Assembly: GCF_000003855.2 (NCBI RefSeq)
Contig: NW_003101675.1
Location: 477,816-513,432, forward strand
DNA: 35,617 bases
Origin: Blastomyces gilchristii SLH14081
Lineage: Eukaryota; Ascomycota; Eurotiomycetes; Onygenales; Ajellomycetaceae
Reading direction: 5' to 3'
Shown one piece after another: positions 1 through 8,941 of this stretch. Under the pieces are notes generated by a model. It was given only the letters and a program-made list of their open reading frames with translations. It had not been told where the DNA came from and did not search any database. The position numbers were made by a program, and so were the translations under genes. Numbering within the stretch: the stretch's first letter is position 1; the number at the start of each line of letters is the position of its first letter.

Positions 1-689
1 AATCCTCTTCTCTCTAATCAGTATAACTTTGAAAAAGCTGATTAAAAAGCAGTTGAAGAAAGTATAAAACTGCTAAAATCAGACAAATAGAGTGAGCTCT
101 ATTGAAACCTCAGTAAAGGTATCTTAAATAAAATGCTTAAGAATAGCTTAAAGCTGATTATATCTATTATTCTAACAAATATTAGAGAAAATATTTCAAA
201 GAAAAAGTGTTCTGAGTATTTCAAACCTTGATAAAATGAGAATATCATATCTAAAAGCAATTAATTAACTACTACTAGAAGAGATTGAAAGAATAATGTA
301 ATATCTAATAAAGATTTCAAAGCTATCAGAAATGAACATTTTTCAGATATTAAAAGAGCTAAAACAGACTACTGAAATAAATTTCTTGAAGTAGTATAAC
401 TAAAAGAAATTTTTAAAGTCTTCAACTATACTAAAATAAGAAGTGTAGCAAAACTTTCAATCTTAGAATATAAGTGTCAGAATGAATTATATACGGCAAA
501 TTCTTTTGAAAAAAAATGTCAAGCTTCTATAAGAATTCTCTTTCAAAACTCATCAGATTCAGATTCAGAGAAAGAGAATATATTATTTTCTAATTATATT
601 AATGAAAATAACTGAGAATGATCTGAGCTTATAGAAGATAAACTAGAGTTAGCTATTTTCTCTAGTTCAATTAAAACTGCTACAGAGTC
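1..689 (+). pseudogene. LINE (Tad-like) ORF2 fragment, region between endonuclease and RT
   Basis: This is a degenerate coding region read across many stops on the + strand. Around 180-330 the translation carries a cysteine followed by a double stop where LINEs usually have Pro-Trp-Trp. Further on it reads ELYTANSFEKK, then a basic/acidic linker. Near 600-685 comes a block ending in AIFSSSIKTA, where LINE reverse transcriptases have their conserved Ala-Pro-Gly-x-Asp motif. MITE B interrupts it at exactly that point, and the reading resumes at 1709. An upstream AP-endonuclease domain would lie outside the window. The clade (Tad-like) is inferred from the general look and from a fungal setting, and is not proven. 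The piece is inactive. Confidence 0.6.
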
Positions 690-1708
690 TAGACTCACTG
701 TATAATCATATCTAGACTGACCGCCGGGATCATGAATTTCAGATTTCATTTCATTTGGTCTGGTCTCATACATTTCCTTGTGTGAATCCCACTGGGACTA
801 GTCATTACAATAACATGCAAAGTGACTATATATCACATCTTAAAATAGAAGCATGACTTGAAAAAAATGAGAAAGTAATCTCATTTAATTTCATTTAGTC
901 TCATTCTTGACATAAAGTTACTATTTTTAGACATTTTAAGGTTTTTTTTAGACTATTTTTATTTTTTTAAAAGGTAACACTTTTTGATAATGCTCAAATG
1001 AGATTTAAAGTCATTTAAAGCAATAAAAATAATTTAAAGTGAGGAGTGAAAATCATGATCTTATTTGAAAAATGTGACAAGAGTAGACAGTAAGTCTCAC
1101 TAAGACAGTATAAGACTACTATCTAATATTAAAACTGTGTAATGAGATCAGTTAAATTGATAATAAGACTATTAAAAAATCTGATTCTGATCTCAGACAC
1201 AGTCACACGGTCAGTCTAATCATGTCTAAGATCAGAATCAAAATATTTATTAATTTAATTATTAATTGAACTGATCTTATTACACAGTTTTAAGATTAGA
1301 TAGTAGTCTTATACTGTGTCAGTGAGACTTACTGTCTACTCTTATTACATTTTTCAAATGAGATCATGATTTTCACTTCTCAATTTCAATTCTTTTTATG
1401 GCTTTAAATGACTTTAAATCTTATTTGAGCATTATCACAAAGTGTTACTTTTTAAAAAATTAAAAATATTCTAAAAAAACTTTAAAATGTCTAAAAATAG
1501 TCACTTCATGTCAAGAATGAGACTAAATGAGATTAAATAAGATCACTTTCTTATTGTTTCTAAGTTATGATTTCATTTTAAGATCTGATAAATAGTCACT
1601 TTGCATAATTCTTTGATGATTAGTCCCAGCGGGATTCACGCCAAGAAATGTATGAGATCAGACTAAATGAGATGAAACATGAAATTCATAATCTCAGCGG
1701 TCAGTCTA
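690..1708 (-). mobile_element. hAT-like MITE copy B, split by copy A
   Basis: Copy B lies in reverse orientation and is in two parts, 690-712 and 1219-1708. Its first 23 bases match the end of the family apart from transitions and one other base. The right end is CGGTCAGTCTA. It is flanked by an 8-bp target duplication, ACAGAGTC (682-689) and GCAGAGTC (1709-1716), differing by one G/A transition. Removing copy A and one 8-bp duplication gives 505 bp, the same as intact copy E. No coding capacity. The 8-bp duplication points to a hAT-type transposase acting in trans. Confidence 0.85.
713..1218 (+). mobile_element. hAT-like MITE copy A inserted inside copy B
   Basis: The 506-bp element starts TAGACTGACCGCCGGGATC and ends ACACGGTCAGTCTA, with terminal inverted repeat TAGACTGACCG / CGGTCAGTCTA. 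It is flanked by ATCATATC (705-712) and ATCATGTC (1219-1226), an 8-bp duplication with one transition, derived from copy B sequence. The orientation is opposite to B, so 713-1708 forms a nearly 1-kb inverted repeat. No coding capacity. Confidence 0.9.
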
Positions 1709-2311
1709 GCAGAGTCTGATTCAGTCAATCACTTAATCATTCAAAATATATATTTCCACTTAAAGAATGAATATTTTGAGCTCTTTTTTACTCTCTTGAA
1801 AAATGATTATTATCTTGAATGCTGAAGAGAAGTCACTGAAGTGAGTCTTGTAAAATTTAATAGAAATACTTCAATTTCTGAGTTATATAGAGTAAAATCT
1901 CTATTGAACTGTCTGGAAAAGATTTTAGAAAAGATAATAGCTACTAAACTATCTTTTATAAGCTCTATTAGTGATTCTCTTGTATTTAATAAATAAATGA
2001 GAGATAGAAAACAATGATCTATAATTGACACTATTCTCTCAGTTGTTTATAACATTCAAATAGCAAAGCATGAAGATCTAATCTCAACTGCAGCTTTTAT
2101 TAATATAAAAGATGTCTTTAATTATATTTCAAAGTCAAAGATAATTCAAACTTCAACCATGTTATAACTTTCACTTTATCTAATAAACTAAGTTAACTGT
2201 TTTATGTTGAAATGAATTATACAACTATTCTTTGATGAAATGAAATAATATAAGTCTGAGATAAAAATAGAAGTACTACAAGAATCTTCAATCTTATCTG
2301 TTTTATTTGCT
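1709..2311 (+). pseudogene. LINE (Tad-like) reverse transcriptase core, truncated
   Basis: This is the continuation of the LINE RT after MITE B. The frame near 1890-2080 reads SLLNCLEKILEKIIATKLSF, then an aspartate-bearing stretch (SIIDTILSVVYNIQIAKHE), then AAFINIKDVFNYIS, which corresponds to the motif-A region AxxDvkgAFD of non-LTR RTs. About 2270-2310 reads EVLQESSILSVLFA, the mutated form of the PQGSPISPILF motif B. The catalytic YADD region is absent because a G1 LTR starts at about 2312. In-frame TGA/TAA codons and Gly to Glu or Arg changes fit RIP. The protein would copy LINE RNA at a nicked target, but this copy cannot be functional. Confidence 0.8.
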
Positions 2312-2603
2312 TAGTGAGCTACGCCTGATTAATAGATCATTTCATTACACTTCATGAATTTCTGCTGAAAGCTCTGATTCTCAGTTGCTAATTCTTTCTC
2401 TGATATTCTCAGTTACTGATTCTCAGCTGAGAAACTCACACAGTTTCTATTCTTCTGTCTCAAAGCTTAACTTTACACACATATAAATATTTACTCTGAT
2501 CACTGATTCTCACACTTTCTCTTTTTCCTTCTCTAATGATTTTCACTTTTATTTTATAAGATCTATATCTTAATACTGATCTATTCAGCGTTGGCTTATT
2601 ACA
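2312..2603 (+). repeat. 5' LTR of G1 copy 0
   Basis: It aligns with the LTRs at 8327-8640 and 19117-19426, sharing the CTGATTAATAGA-like start, the TATAAATA box, the CACTTTCTCTTTTTCCTTCTC stretch and an end in CTTATTACA. The first bases are degraded, so the start is good to a few bases. About 292 bp, slightly shorter than the other copies. Confidence 0.75.
2482..2489 (+). promoter_or_regulatory. TATA box of G1 copy 0 LTR
   Basis: TATAAATA sits at the same place as in the four other G1 LTRs, about 170 bp from the LTR start. It is probably the core promoter for the retrotransposon transcript. Confidence 0.5.
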
Positions 2604-2859
2604 CATGAAAAATGTTTCTCATCTTCTTATTAGAAATAATTACTTATTAAAAAGATATCTGTATATATATCAATGTATAATAATAAAGAAATAAATGATC
2701 AGTTAAGTGAACACTCAGTCACTGTTAAATAGATAGAATCTTACTCATCAGTCACTCTGAACCTGTAATAAGATTTTATGAAGAGAATTTCAGTGAAAGA
2801 CCTGAGAGTTCTGACATCTTAAATGTATGAAATATTCATATAATTACACTTCTTTCAAT

Positions 2860-4066
2860 TCTGAAGAACTCTTAAACACAGATACTACACATCTGATAAA
2901 TGATATAGCTATGTTTACTAAGAAAATAAGACACTCTTGAATATAAGTATAGACACAGTACTACAGTAACTCTGAGTAATATTAAAATTACAGCAGCAGC
3001 AGATAGCTGATATGCATGTGAATTAATAACATCAATGTGAAGAAATGCAATAATTAACTTAATAAGACACCTCTGTACAGATAACTTTAACACTTACTAA
3101 ATCAGAAATAGTATGAGTACTAAAGACATATCCAGATGTATCTGTATATTTAGTACTTTCAATCTCACTCTCTATTCATCATGGAAACTGAATATGCTTG
3201 TAAAACTAAGTATAAACAGAAATGTCATTGATTTGTTAACTAATCAAGATTGATATATCAATGATTAATTGAAAGATTATATGAATCAGAAGTTTCACTT
3301 ATAAATGAAGATATATGAACTAGTATTACGTATCTCTGATAATATTATTAAACATCTCAATGTTCTGTTCAAAGACACTGCTATGCAGCAGAAAACATTA
3401 GATTAATTACAGAGTATTTAAAAGAGAAATACTTCTCTCGCAATATTTATCTCCGACATTAACATCAAGATTCTAGAAACAGGCTGTCAATCTTAAGAGA
3501 ATAGAATAAAGATTAGCATGCTTAAAAAGACACTAACTTTTAAACTTTTACATACACTTATAAGTGTTAATAAAGCTCTGACTTATAAAGTCTTTCATAT
3601 ATAACTCTGAACATTGAATAACTGTCTTATCGAGCTTAAGAGTATACAGAACAACGGTAGAAGATGTTACATCTCAGTCACTTATACATCTGTATCAAAG
3701 AATAACACAGATGCTATAAATTAAGTAGACTTAAATATCTATATATAAGTAAGAGTCTCTGTTATCTGAACAGGCTTCTGAGTCTCTGAGATTACTTTTA
3801 AAGAAGTCACTGATCAATATCAATGAGAAATGTATATTAACTGTAACTAATCGGAATATATCACTTTCAACTGCTAATCAGTCTACATATTTTCTCATTA
3901 AAAGAAAGAATCAGTATCAGTTCACATCAACTATATTATATTAGAGAAAGATTTGAATGATAACTATGAGAACACTCTGATAAAACAGAGAATAGATTAA
4001 CTTCTGTTCAAACTCACAAGCAGAAGCTTGAAGAAGTCAGATAATAATAATTTAAAGAGTAAATGA
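2860..4066 (+). pseudogene. Gag pseudogene of G1 copy 0
   Basis: It is homologous to the Gag regions at 8942-10123 and 19682-20866. The conserved stretch MLKKTLTFKLL is recognisable near 3520-3550, as is the segment before the zinc knuckle. A one-base insertion disrupts the knuckle around 3835. The frame ends with TGA at 4064-4066, overlapping an ATG at 4063, the same ATGA junction seen in the copy at 19117. Many stops; inactive. Confidence 0.65.
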
Positions 4067-4139
4067 TAATAAATGCAATTCTTAAATCTATGATAATAAA
4101 TACCATGTATAATATAAAAGTCATGATAGATAGCAAGTT
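4063..4139 (+). pseudogene. start of G1 Pol (protease N-terminus), truncated
   Basis: The frame begins at the ATG overlapping the Gag stop and reads up to MIDS, the first residues of the retroviral-type aspartic protease motif (Asp-Ser-Gly in active enzymes). It is cut there by MITE C. Confidence 0.55.
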
Positions 4140-4634
4140 TAGACTGACTATTAAAATTATGAATTTTATCTTTAATCTCATTTAACCTGATCTCATACAT
4201 TTCTTAGTGTGAATTTCACTAAGACTAATTATTAAAAAAACATACAAAGTGACTCTTTATCAGATCTTAAAATAAGATCATGACTTAGAAAAAATAAGAA
4301 AGTAATCTCATTTAATTTCATTTAGTCTCATTCTTAGTATAAAGTTACTATTTTTGAACATTTTAAGGGTTTTTTTTAGACTATTTTTAATTTTTTAAAA
4401 AGTAACAATTTCTAATAACACTTAAATGAGATTTAAAGTCATTTAAAGTAATAAAATGAATTTAACTTGAGAAGTGAAAATCATGATCTCATTTGAAAAA
4501 TGTAATAAGAGTAGACAGAAAGTTTCACTAAGATAGTATAAGACTACTAGCTAATCTTAAAACTGTGTAATGAGATCAATTAAATTAATAATAAGATTAT
4601 CAAATATTCTGATTCTGATCTCAGTCACAGTTAT
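4140..4634 (+). mobile_element. hAT-like MITE copy C, right end degraded
   Basis: It starts TAGACTGACTATTAAAATTA and follows copies A and F closely through to the GATTCTGATCTCAG block. The terminal CGGTCAGTCTA is not recognisable, and no convincing 8-bp duplication of the left flank AGCAAGTT can be shown. The right end was probably deleted or rearranged, so 4634 is approximate. Confidence 0.75.
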
Positions 4635-4639
4635 TAGCA

Positions 4640-5205
4640 TTATTATGATTCTTTCATTATACTTACAAGTATCAAATGCACACTTACGCTTACTTTGCTA
4701 CTTGCGCAGTCTTTTCTATCACTTTCACTCTTCTCTCTGATCACTCTCTACTTCTCTCTTATCATCTCTTTCATCTCTTCTACTTCTTTCACTCTCTATT
4801 CTCTCTATTATTATCACCGCCTCTACCGCTCTGCAGCTCTCTGTATCACTTTCACTCTCTATCTCTACTTCTTCTTATCATCTCTATCATCTCTATTACC
4901 TCTATCATCTATATCATCTCTATCATTGATTTATCTTTATCATCTCTATCACTTCTATTACCTCTATCACCTCTATCACTTCTATCACTCTCTACTCTCT
5001 CTATTATTACTACTGTCTCTACCGTCTCATAGCTCTCTCTATTACTTTCACTCTCTATCTCTACTCTTCTCTCTATCACTGTCTTTCACTCTGTATTATC
5101 TCTACTCTTTACTCTCTCTATCTCTTTCACTCTCTACTCTCTCTACTATTTCTATCACTCTCTTCTTCTATCACTCTCTTTCACTCCGTATTATCTCTAT
5201 CATTA
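4640..5205 (+). repeat. pyrimidine-rich degenerate satellite (CTCTATCACT-type)
   Basis: The + strand is almost purely C/T with regularly spaced A, built from degenerate units such as TCTATCACT, TCACTCTCTA and CATCTCTATCAC. Long open frames here are Ser/Leu/Tyr-rich in every phase and are a by-product of the repeat. No gene is supported. Confidence 0.75.
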
Positions 5206-5760
5206 TTATCAGATTAATCAGAGTCATACAGACTGCAGAGTCAGCTGTTCAATTTTATCTGAATTTAAAGAGATGTATATAATATCATATAGAATTATAT
5301 TACAGAGAATTTAACAGTGCATATTATAAATACAGAGATTAAAAATGAATATAGAGAAAATATAAGAAATGTAAATACTATAGAGAATATATGAAAGAAG
5401 CAGAATGAAAAAAAGAACGAAGATTTAAAGATTAATCTAAGCTGCATAGGTCAGAGCATTTAGATATTTTTGATAGAATACATATAATATCACGTTACAT
5501 GTTTTTTGTATGGAAAAGTTGATTTTTCTATAATAAATAGAATGTATAGATTGTAATAAATGTAGAGAAGAGTATAAAGAATGTAAATAGAGTAGATAAC
5601 ATCTGTAAAGAAAAGAATGAAGATTAGTATCAGAGCTGTATAGACTGCAGAGCTGACTGTTCAATCTTATCAAATGAATTTAATAAGATACATATAATAT
5701 CATGTAAGATCATATTATAGAGTATTTTACTCGGAAGAGTTGATTTTTCTATAATATATA
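5206..5760. repeat. three tandem units of about 205 bp
   Basis: Three degenerate units start near 5208, 5420 and 5622. They share a TAGACTGCAGAG-type segment, then CATATAATATCA, then a GTTGATTTTTCTATAATA stretch in units two and three, then spaced GAATGTAAATA motifs in the first two. The last unit runs directly into the LTR-X fragment, so the array may be the 3' non-coding region of an X-family element. No coding sequence is supported. Confidence 0.6.
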
Positions 5761-5929
5761 GAGAGATATGCAAGCGGAGCTTATAATGATTTCTTACGTG
5801 ATGTTACATATAGGTCAAGTGTTGATTATGTAGAAGAAATATAAGAAATCCCGCTCCTCGCGGATTCTTTACCTCTATTCCTATCTCTCACGTAACTAAT
5901 AGAGTTAGCAGCTCTTGGCTACACACAAC
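5761..5929 (+). mobile_element. LTR family X fragment: internal end plus start of LTR
   Basis: 5767-5784 (TATGCAAGCGGAGCTTAT) is an exact reverse complement of 7233-7250. The homology continues in both directions with transition differences: 5761-5845 matches the complement of 7255-7171, and 5844-5929 matches the complement of 7568-7477. I read the LTR as starting TGTTACATATAGG at 5802 and facing right. It is broken at 5929 by a MITE end. GC-rich patches such as CCCGCTCCTCGCGGATTC have escaped mutation. Confidence 0.6.
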
Positions 5930-5972
5930 TAGACTGACCGTGTGACCGTGTCTGAGACCAGAATCAACCTTT
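5930..5972 (-). mobile_element. MITE-family terminus D (end only)
   Basis: TAGACTGACCGTGTGACCG and the following TGTCTGAGACCAGAATCAA match the end of the 505-bp MITE family, in the orientation of copies B and E. After about 43 bp the sequence departs from the family. No partner end is visible. It is either a truncated copy or a different element sharing the terminus. Confidence 0.6.
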
Positions 5973-6297
5973 ACAGTTATTACATTGTCTAAAAGCATTA
6001 CTTCTGATCATGATTTGTGTTCATTATATTAATTTCAAATCATGTTATTTTAAATATTAAAGATCTCAGATTCACTTTTGAAATAAAAATCTAGTCTCAG
6101 ATAAAGAATATATTTGAATTCTAATTATATTTTTATTCTGATCTTATTATTGAGAATGATATTAAATGAGACTATGAGATTACTTCTCACTCATATAATA
6201 TCATAATATAGTAGTCATTTATTGAAACTTTAATAGAGAGTATTATTAAATATTATTACTTTTCTAAATACAGATTATAATTGATATAATTTTAATT
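5973..6297. other. AT-rich stretch, nothing recognised
   Basis: No open frame, motif or relation to the other repeats was seen. It could be the interior of the element whose end lies at 5930. Confidence 0.4.
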
Positions 6298-6435
6298 ATA
6301 AAAAAAATATAAAATTCAAAAAAAATAAAAAAATAAAAAGTAAAATAACAACAAGAAAAAATCACAATAAAAAAAAAGAGAAAAAAAATTAAAATTAAAA
6401 TTAAAATTAAAGAATTAAAAAATTTAAAAAAATCA
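6298..6435 (+). repeat. A-rich low-complexity tract
   Basis: A run of A with occasional T, G and C, including several TTAAAA units around 6388-6412. It could be an old poly(A) tail of a retroposon on the + strand or simple low-complexity DNA. Confidence 0.6.
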
Positions 6436-6840
6436 AGATTACAGAGTCACAGTATTTTTAAAATACTCACTTCTTAGAGTCTTTATAATATTTATTATTA
6501 ACTGTATATCTCTTATAGTAAGAGTAACACAGTCATGATAAAGTATTATCTTAATATTATTTACTAAATAATCAGATATATCTGTATATATATGAATACT
6601 TAGAAAATATACACTTAAAAAGTATGATCAGAGTGAACTCTGCTATCACTTGAATAATATTAAAAGTAGAATACTGAAATCAATGATTTCTCTCATTACT
6701 TTCATAGATAAGATACCTGAAGTTAATCTTAAGAAATATAAGATTTCTCCACTTCTGATAAAAATAAATCTCACAGAGAGACTTTATTTTCATAATATTA
6801 GAGACTGAGTAATATTAAAAAGTATTACTTCTATACAATA
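6436..6840. other. AT-rich stretch, nothing recognised
   Basis: No coding frame or repeat homology could be supported. Just after it, 6870-6896 resembles the LTR-X segment TATGTAGTCAAGAGTCAC, so part of this stretch may be an eroded X LTR. Confidence 0.35.
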
Positions 6841-6916
6841 TATATATATTTACTGTGATAATTCATTCTCTATATATATAGTCAAGAGTTACAGCTTTGT
6901 CACACTGTATAACTCT

Positions 6917-7004
6917 GCCCCGGTGGCCGAATGGTTAATGCGGCCACCCGGTAGCGCCTTGGCGTGGGAAACCAAGGCGCGTGGGTTCGAAACCCGCAGG
7001 AATA
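6917..7004 (+). ncRNA. tRNA-like Pol III unit (SINE head or tRNA pseudogene)
   Basis: It has a good box A (TGGCCGAATGG, 6924-6934) and a perfect box B (GGTTCGAAACC, 6984-6994). The T arm is intact: stem 6981-6985 with 6993-6997 and a seven-base loop. The D arm can form GGTGGCC/GGCCACC (6922-6928 with 6942-6948). A 9-bp hairpin GCGCCTTGG/CCAAGGCGC (6954-6962 with 6972-6980) takes the place of the anticodon arm. The acceptor stem does not pair and about nine extra bases precede the hairpin, so a working tRNA is unlikely. It is far richer in CpG than its surroundings, which fits a young or RIP-spared insertion. A tRNA-derived SINE is the best guess. Sequence to about 7170 may be its body. Confidence 0.55.
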
Positions 7005-7170
7005 CATTAAATCCAGAACTCAAGCACCTCAGGTTCCTAATAAATACAGAGGTGTACAAATCACTCCAATGAATCGCTCTATGTTCCTGGGCTGGGAAGT
7101 TATTATCGCATGTATCTAATTGTCACTCCTTTGTATTTTCCTATGTTCTTGTTATCTTGGCATGGTCTCA
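7005..7170 (+). other. moderate-GC segment after the tRNA-like unit, possible SINE body
   Basis: Little mutated compared with its flanks, with no ORF. It lies between the tRNA-like head and the LTR-X homology that begins near 7171. It contains T-rich stretches (TTTGTATTTTCC) that could act as a Pol III terminator. No second copy is present in the window. Confidence 0.35.
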
Positions 7171-7568
7171 ACACCTGTATTTCCTCCTGTATAACCAACA
7201 CTTGACCTGTATTTAACATCACGCAAGGACTCATCATAAGCTCCGCTTGCATATGAGTATAATGGAAGAGTAATAATAATAATAATAATAACTGTATAAC
7301 TCTTCTTAAGATTGTAAGAATAAGTGCTCGCAGGCGATTATCCGGGTGTTTACAGCTTGGCGTGATATGTACTGTTAACTACTAGAAGTATTCATAGTAG
7401 AAAGATAAAATATAGAGATTAAATCTATAATAGCATTCAAGCTGAGTTATAAATAGTAGTCATAAACTTCAGTCTATATAGTTGTATGTAGTCAAGAGTC
7501 ACTAACTCTATTAATTATATAAGAGATAGAAATAGAGATAAAGAATCTGTAAGAAGCAGAATTTCTTA
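7171..7568 (-). mobile_element. miniature LTR-X element (TRIM-like), internally deleted
   Basis: Reading from left to right, 7171-7218 is one end of the LTR, ending TTTAACA. 7219-7371 is a 153-bp interior. 7372-7568 is the other LTR, starting TGTTAACTACTAG. The two LTR pieces correspond to adjacent parts of the contiguous copy at 5802-5929. The interior holds the AAGCTCCGCTTGC end seen at 5767, a (TAA)n run, and a segment (about 7318-7371) homologous to 35138-35190, where the G2 element begins. There is no room for a protein. I read it as minus-oriented because the reverse complement places a TATTTATAA box inside the LTR, but orientation is not certain. Confidence 0.55.
7271..7291 (+). repeat. 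(TAA)n microsatellite
   Basis: Seven uninterrupted TAA units inside the miniature LTR element. Confidence 0.9.
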
Positions 7569-7669
7569 TATACTCTTCTCTTTCTAAGACTTTATTCATG
7601 AAGTGTTTCACTGAGTAATTTCATAGAATCAAATTCAGTACTGAAGTGATACTCACTAAAAACTCTTAA

Positions 7670-8321
7670 TATCTATAAAAAACCTCAGTGAAGAAAAATC
7701 CCTTATTATTATAAAGAGAAAAGAGTCTGTCACTTAGTTTTTTATTCTGTGAGATTCTTTATAATCTGCAGATCTTTCTCTGACTATCATACAGATTCAT
7801 CTGACATCTTTTATACAGAAGAGTTCTGATTGACTCTTAATCATTTCTGTGAAGTTCTTATGTAATTATTATATAGATTTATTTTATATCTTTCAATCTG
7901 AAGAGTTTCAGTTGATCTTCAATCATTTTTTCATAAGATTCTTATGTAACTGTCACACAGATTCATTCTGCAGAGGAATTACTTTCTGTGAGATCACTCT
8001 TATCAAAGAGAAGTATTTATAAGTTAATCTTTTACTTATTCTTATAAATCATCATTCTTTGACACTGTAGAGTTGTAAGAAATTTTTCATTCTTTTGTCA
8101 ACTCTGTAAAATTATAGAATCAAGATATCTGTGATCTGCAATCACTGTTTATAGTTATATAGAAAGATTCAGATCAGTGATTCATAATCATTCTTTATTT
8201 ACTAGAGTGATTTGACTATTTTATGAGATTATTTATAGTGTAAATAAATCTCTCTATAGTAGTATAAATATCTCAGATCTGTTTATGAAATCTTATCTTC
8301 TTTTCTCTTTTTCTATAAGAG
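7670..8321 (-). pseudogene. minus-strand coding remnant of unknown function (left part)
   Basis: Read right to left across stops, one frame stays coherent, with Arg/Lys/Glu-rich text such as NESV*QLHKNLMKK followed by a related repeat SI**LHKNFTEMIK. The DNA shows two ~83-bp tandem units (7785-7866, 7867-7950) plus partial units on both sides, so the protein carried a ~28-residue repeat. The frame appears to continue on the other side of the chromovirus at 14088. I do not recognise the family. Confidence 0.4.
7785..7975. repeat. degenerate ~83-bp tandem repeat
   Basis: Unit one (7785-7866) and unit two (7867-7950) both end in TTCTTATGTAA and both contain an AATCAT step before it. A partial third unit follows to 7975 and a partial unit precedes at 7745-7784. 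The unit length is near a multiple of three, in keeping with a repeated protein motif on the minus strand. Confidence 0.6.
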
Positions 8322-8326
8322 CTCTC
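8322..8326. repeat. target-site duplication, left (CTCTC)
   Basis: CTCTC is repeated exactly at 14083-14087, directly outside the two LTRs. It marks the integration site of the complete G1 element. Confidence 0.9.
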
Positions 8327-8640
8327 TGTGGCGGGCTGCGCCCGATCAATCATATAGACTATTCCGTACACTCCATAGATTCCTACCGCCTCATTCCCGA
8401 TCGCCAATCCTCAGCCGCCACAAACATGTATGTTCCGATCGCCGATCCTCGGCCGCTATGAACGTGTGTATATTCTTCCGCCCTGAAGCACCACTGTGTA
8501 CACCACCATATACACATATAAATATTCACTTCAATTGCTGATTCTTGCACTTTCTCTTTCTTGCCTTCTCTAATATTTTTCTCTTTGTTATATAAGATCT
8601 ATCAATATTATACTGATCTATTCAGTGTAGATCTCTTACA
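8327..8640 (+). repeat. 5' LTR, G1 copy 1
   Basis: It runs from TGTGGCGGGCTGCG to ATCTCTTACA. The first ~200 bp keeps many CpG sites that are lost in the 3' LTR. A possible primer site follows one base later (TAGAAAAATG, perhaps once TGG...). Confidence 0.95.
8517..8524 (+). promoter_or_regulatory. TATA box, G1 copy 1 5' LTR
   Basis: TATAAATA at the same LTR position as in all other G1 copies. Confidence 0.5.
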
Positions 8641-8941
8641 CTAGAAAAATGTTTATTGTCTTCTTATTAGAAATGATTATTCATGCATCATCTTCTCATT
8701 AGAAACAATTATTTATCAAGAGATATCTGAACATGTAACAATGTGTAAGAAAGAGAAACAATCAGTTAAAGCAGATACTAAGTTCTCAGATAGAAGTGTG
8801 CTTATCAGTCATTCTGACTCTGTAACAAGATCTTATGAAGAGAGTAAGATCTTATAAGAGAATATCAGCAAAAGACCTGAGAGTTCTGACACTCAGATGT
8901 ATGAGATATTTATATGATTACACATCTGACAGTCAATAACC

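Larger units (their letters stand above)
2312..4139 (+). mobile_element. G1 chromovirus, 5' portion only (copy 0)
   Basis: It is homologous throughout to the 5' ends of the complete elements at 8327 and 19117, in the order LTR, leader, Gag and the start of the protease. It is more heavily mutated than they are and has a ~60-bp local duplication or insertion near 2860-2940. It stops inside the protease active-site region, exactly where MITE C begins. The sequence on the far side of the MITE is not the expected continuation of G1, so the rest of the element was lost. Confidence 0.8.

Noticed and set aside
1810..2031. 73-codon minus-strand ORF
   Set aside because: It is antisense to the clear LINE RT reading on the + strand.
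4676..5282. Two overlapping open frames rich in Ser, Leu and Tyr
   Set aside because: They arise from a pyrimidine-rich repeat with few possible stop codons in any frame.
6917..7004. A functional Ser, Leu or Pro tRNA
   Set aside because: The acceptor stem does not pair and extra bases precede the anticodon-like hairpin.
5761..7255. Inverted repeats as the ends of a 1.5-kb DNA transposon
   Set aside because: The homology goes past these ends into a separate block at 7477-7568 and fits LTR fragments with TGTTA...TAACA edges better.
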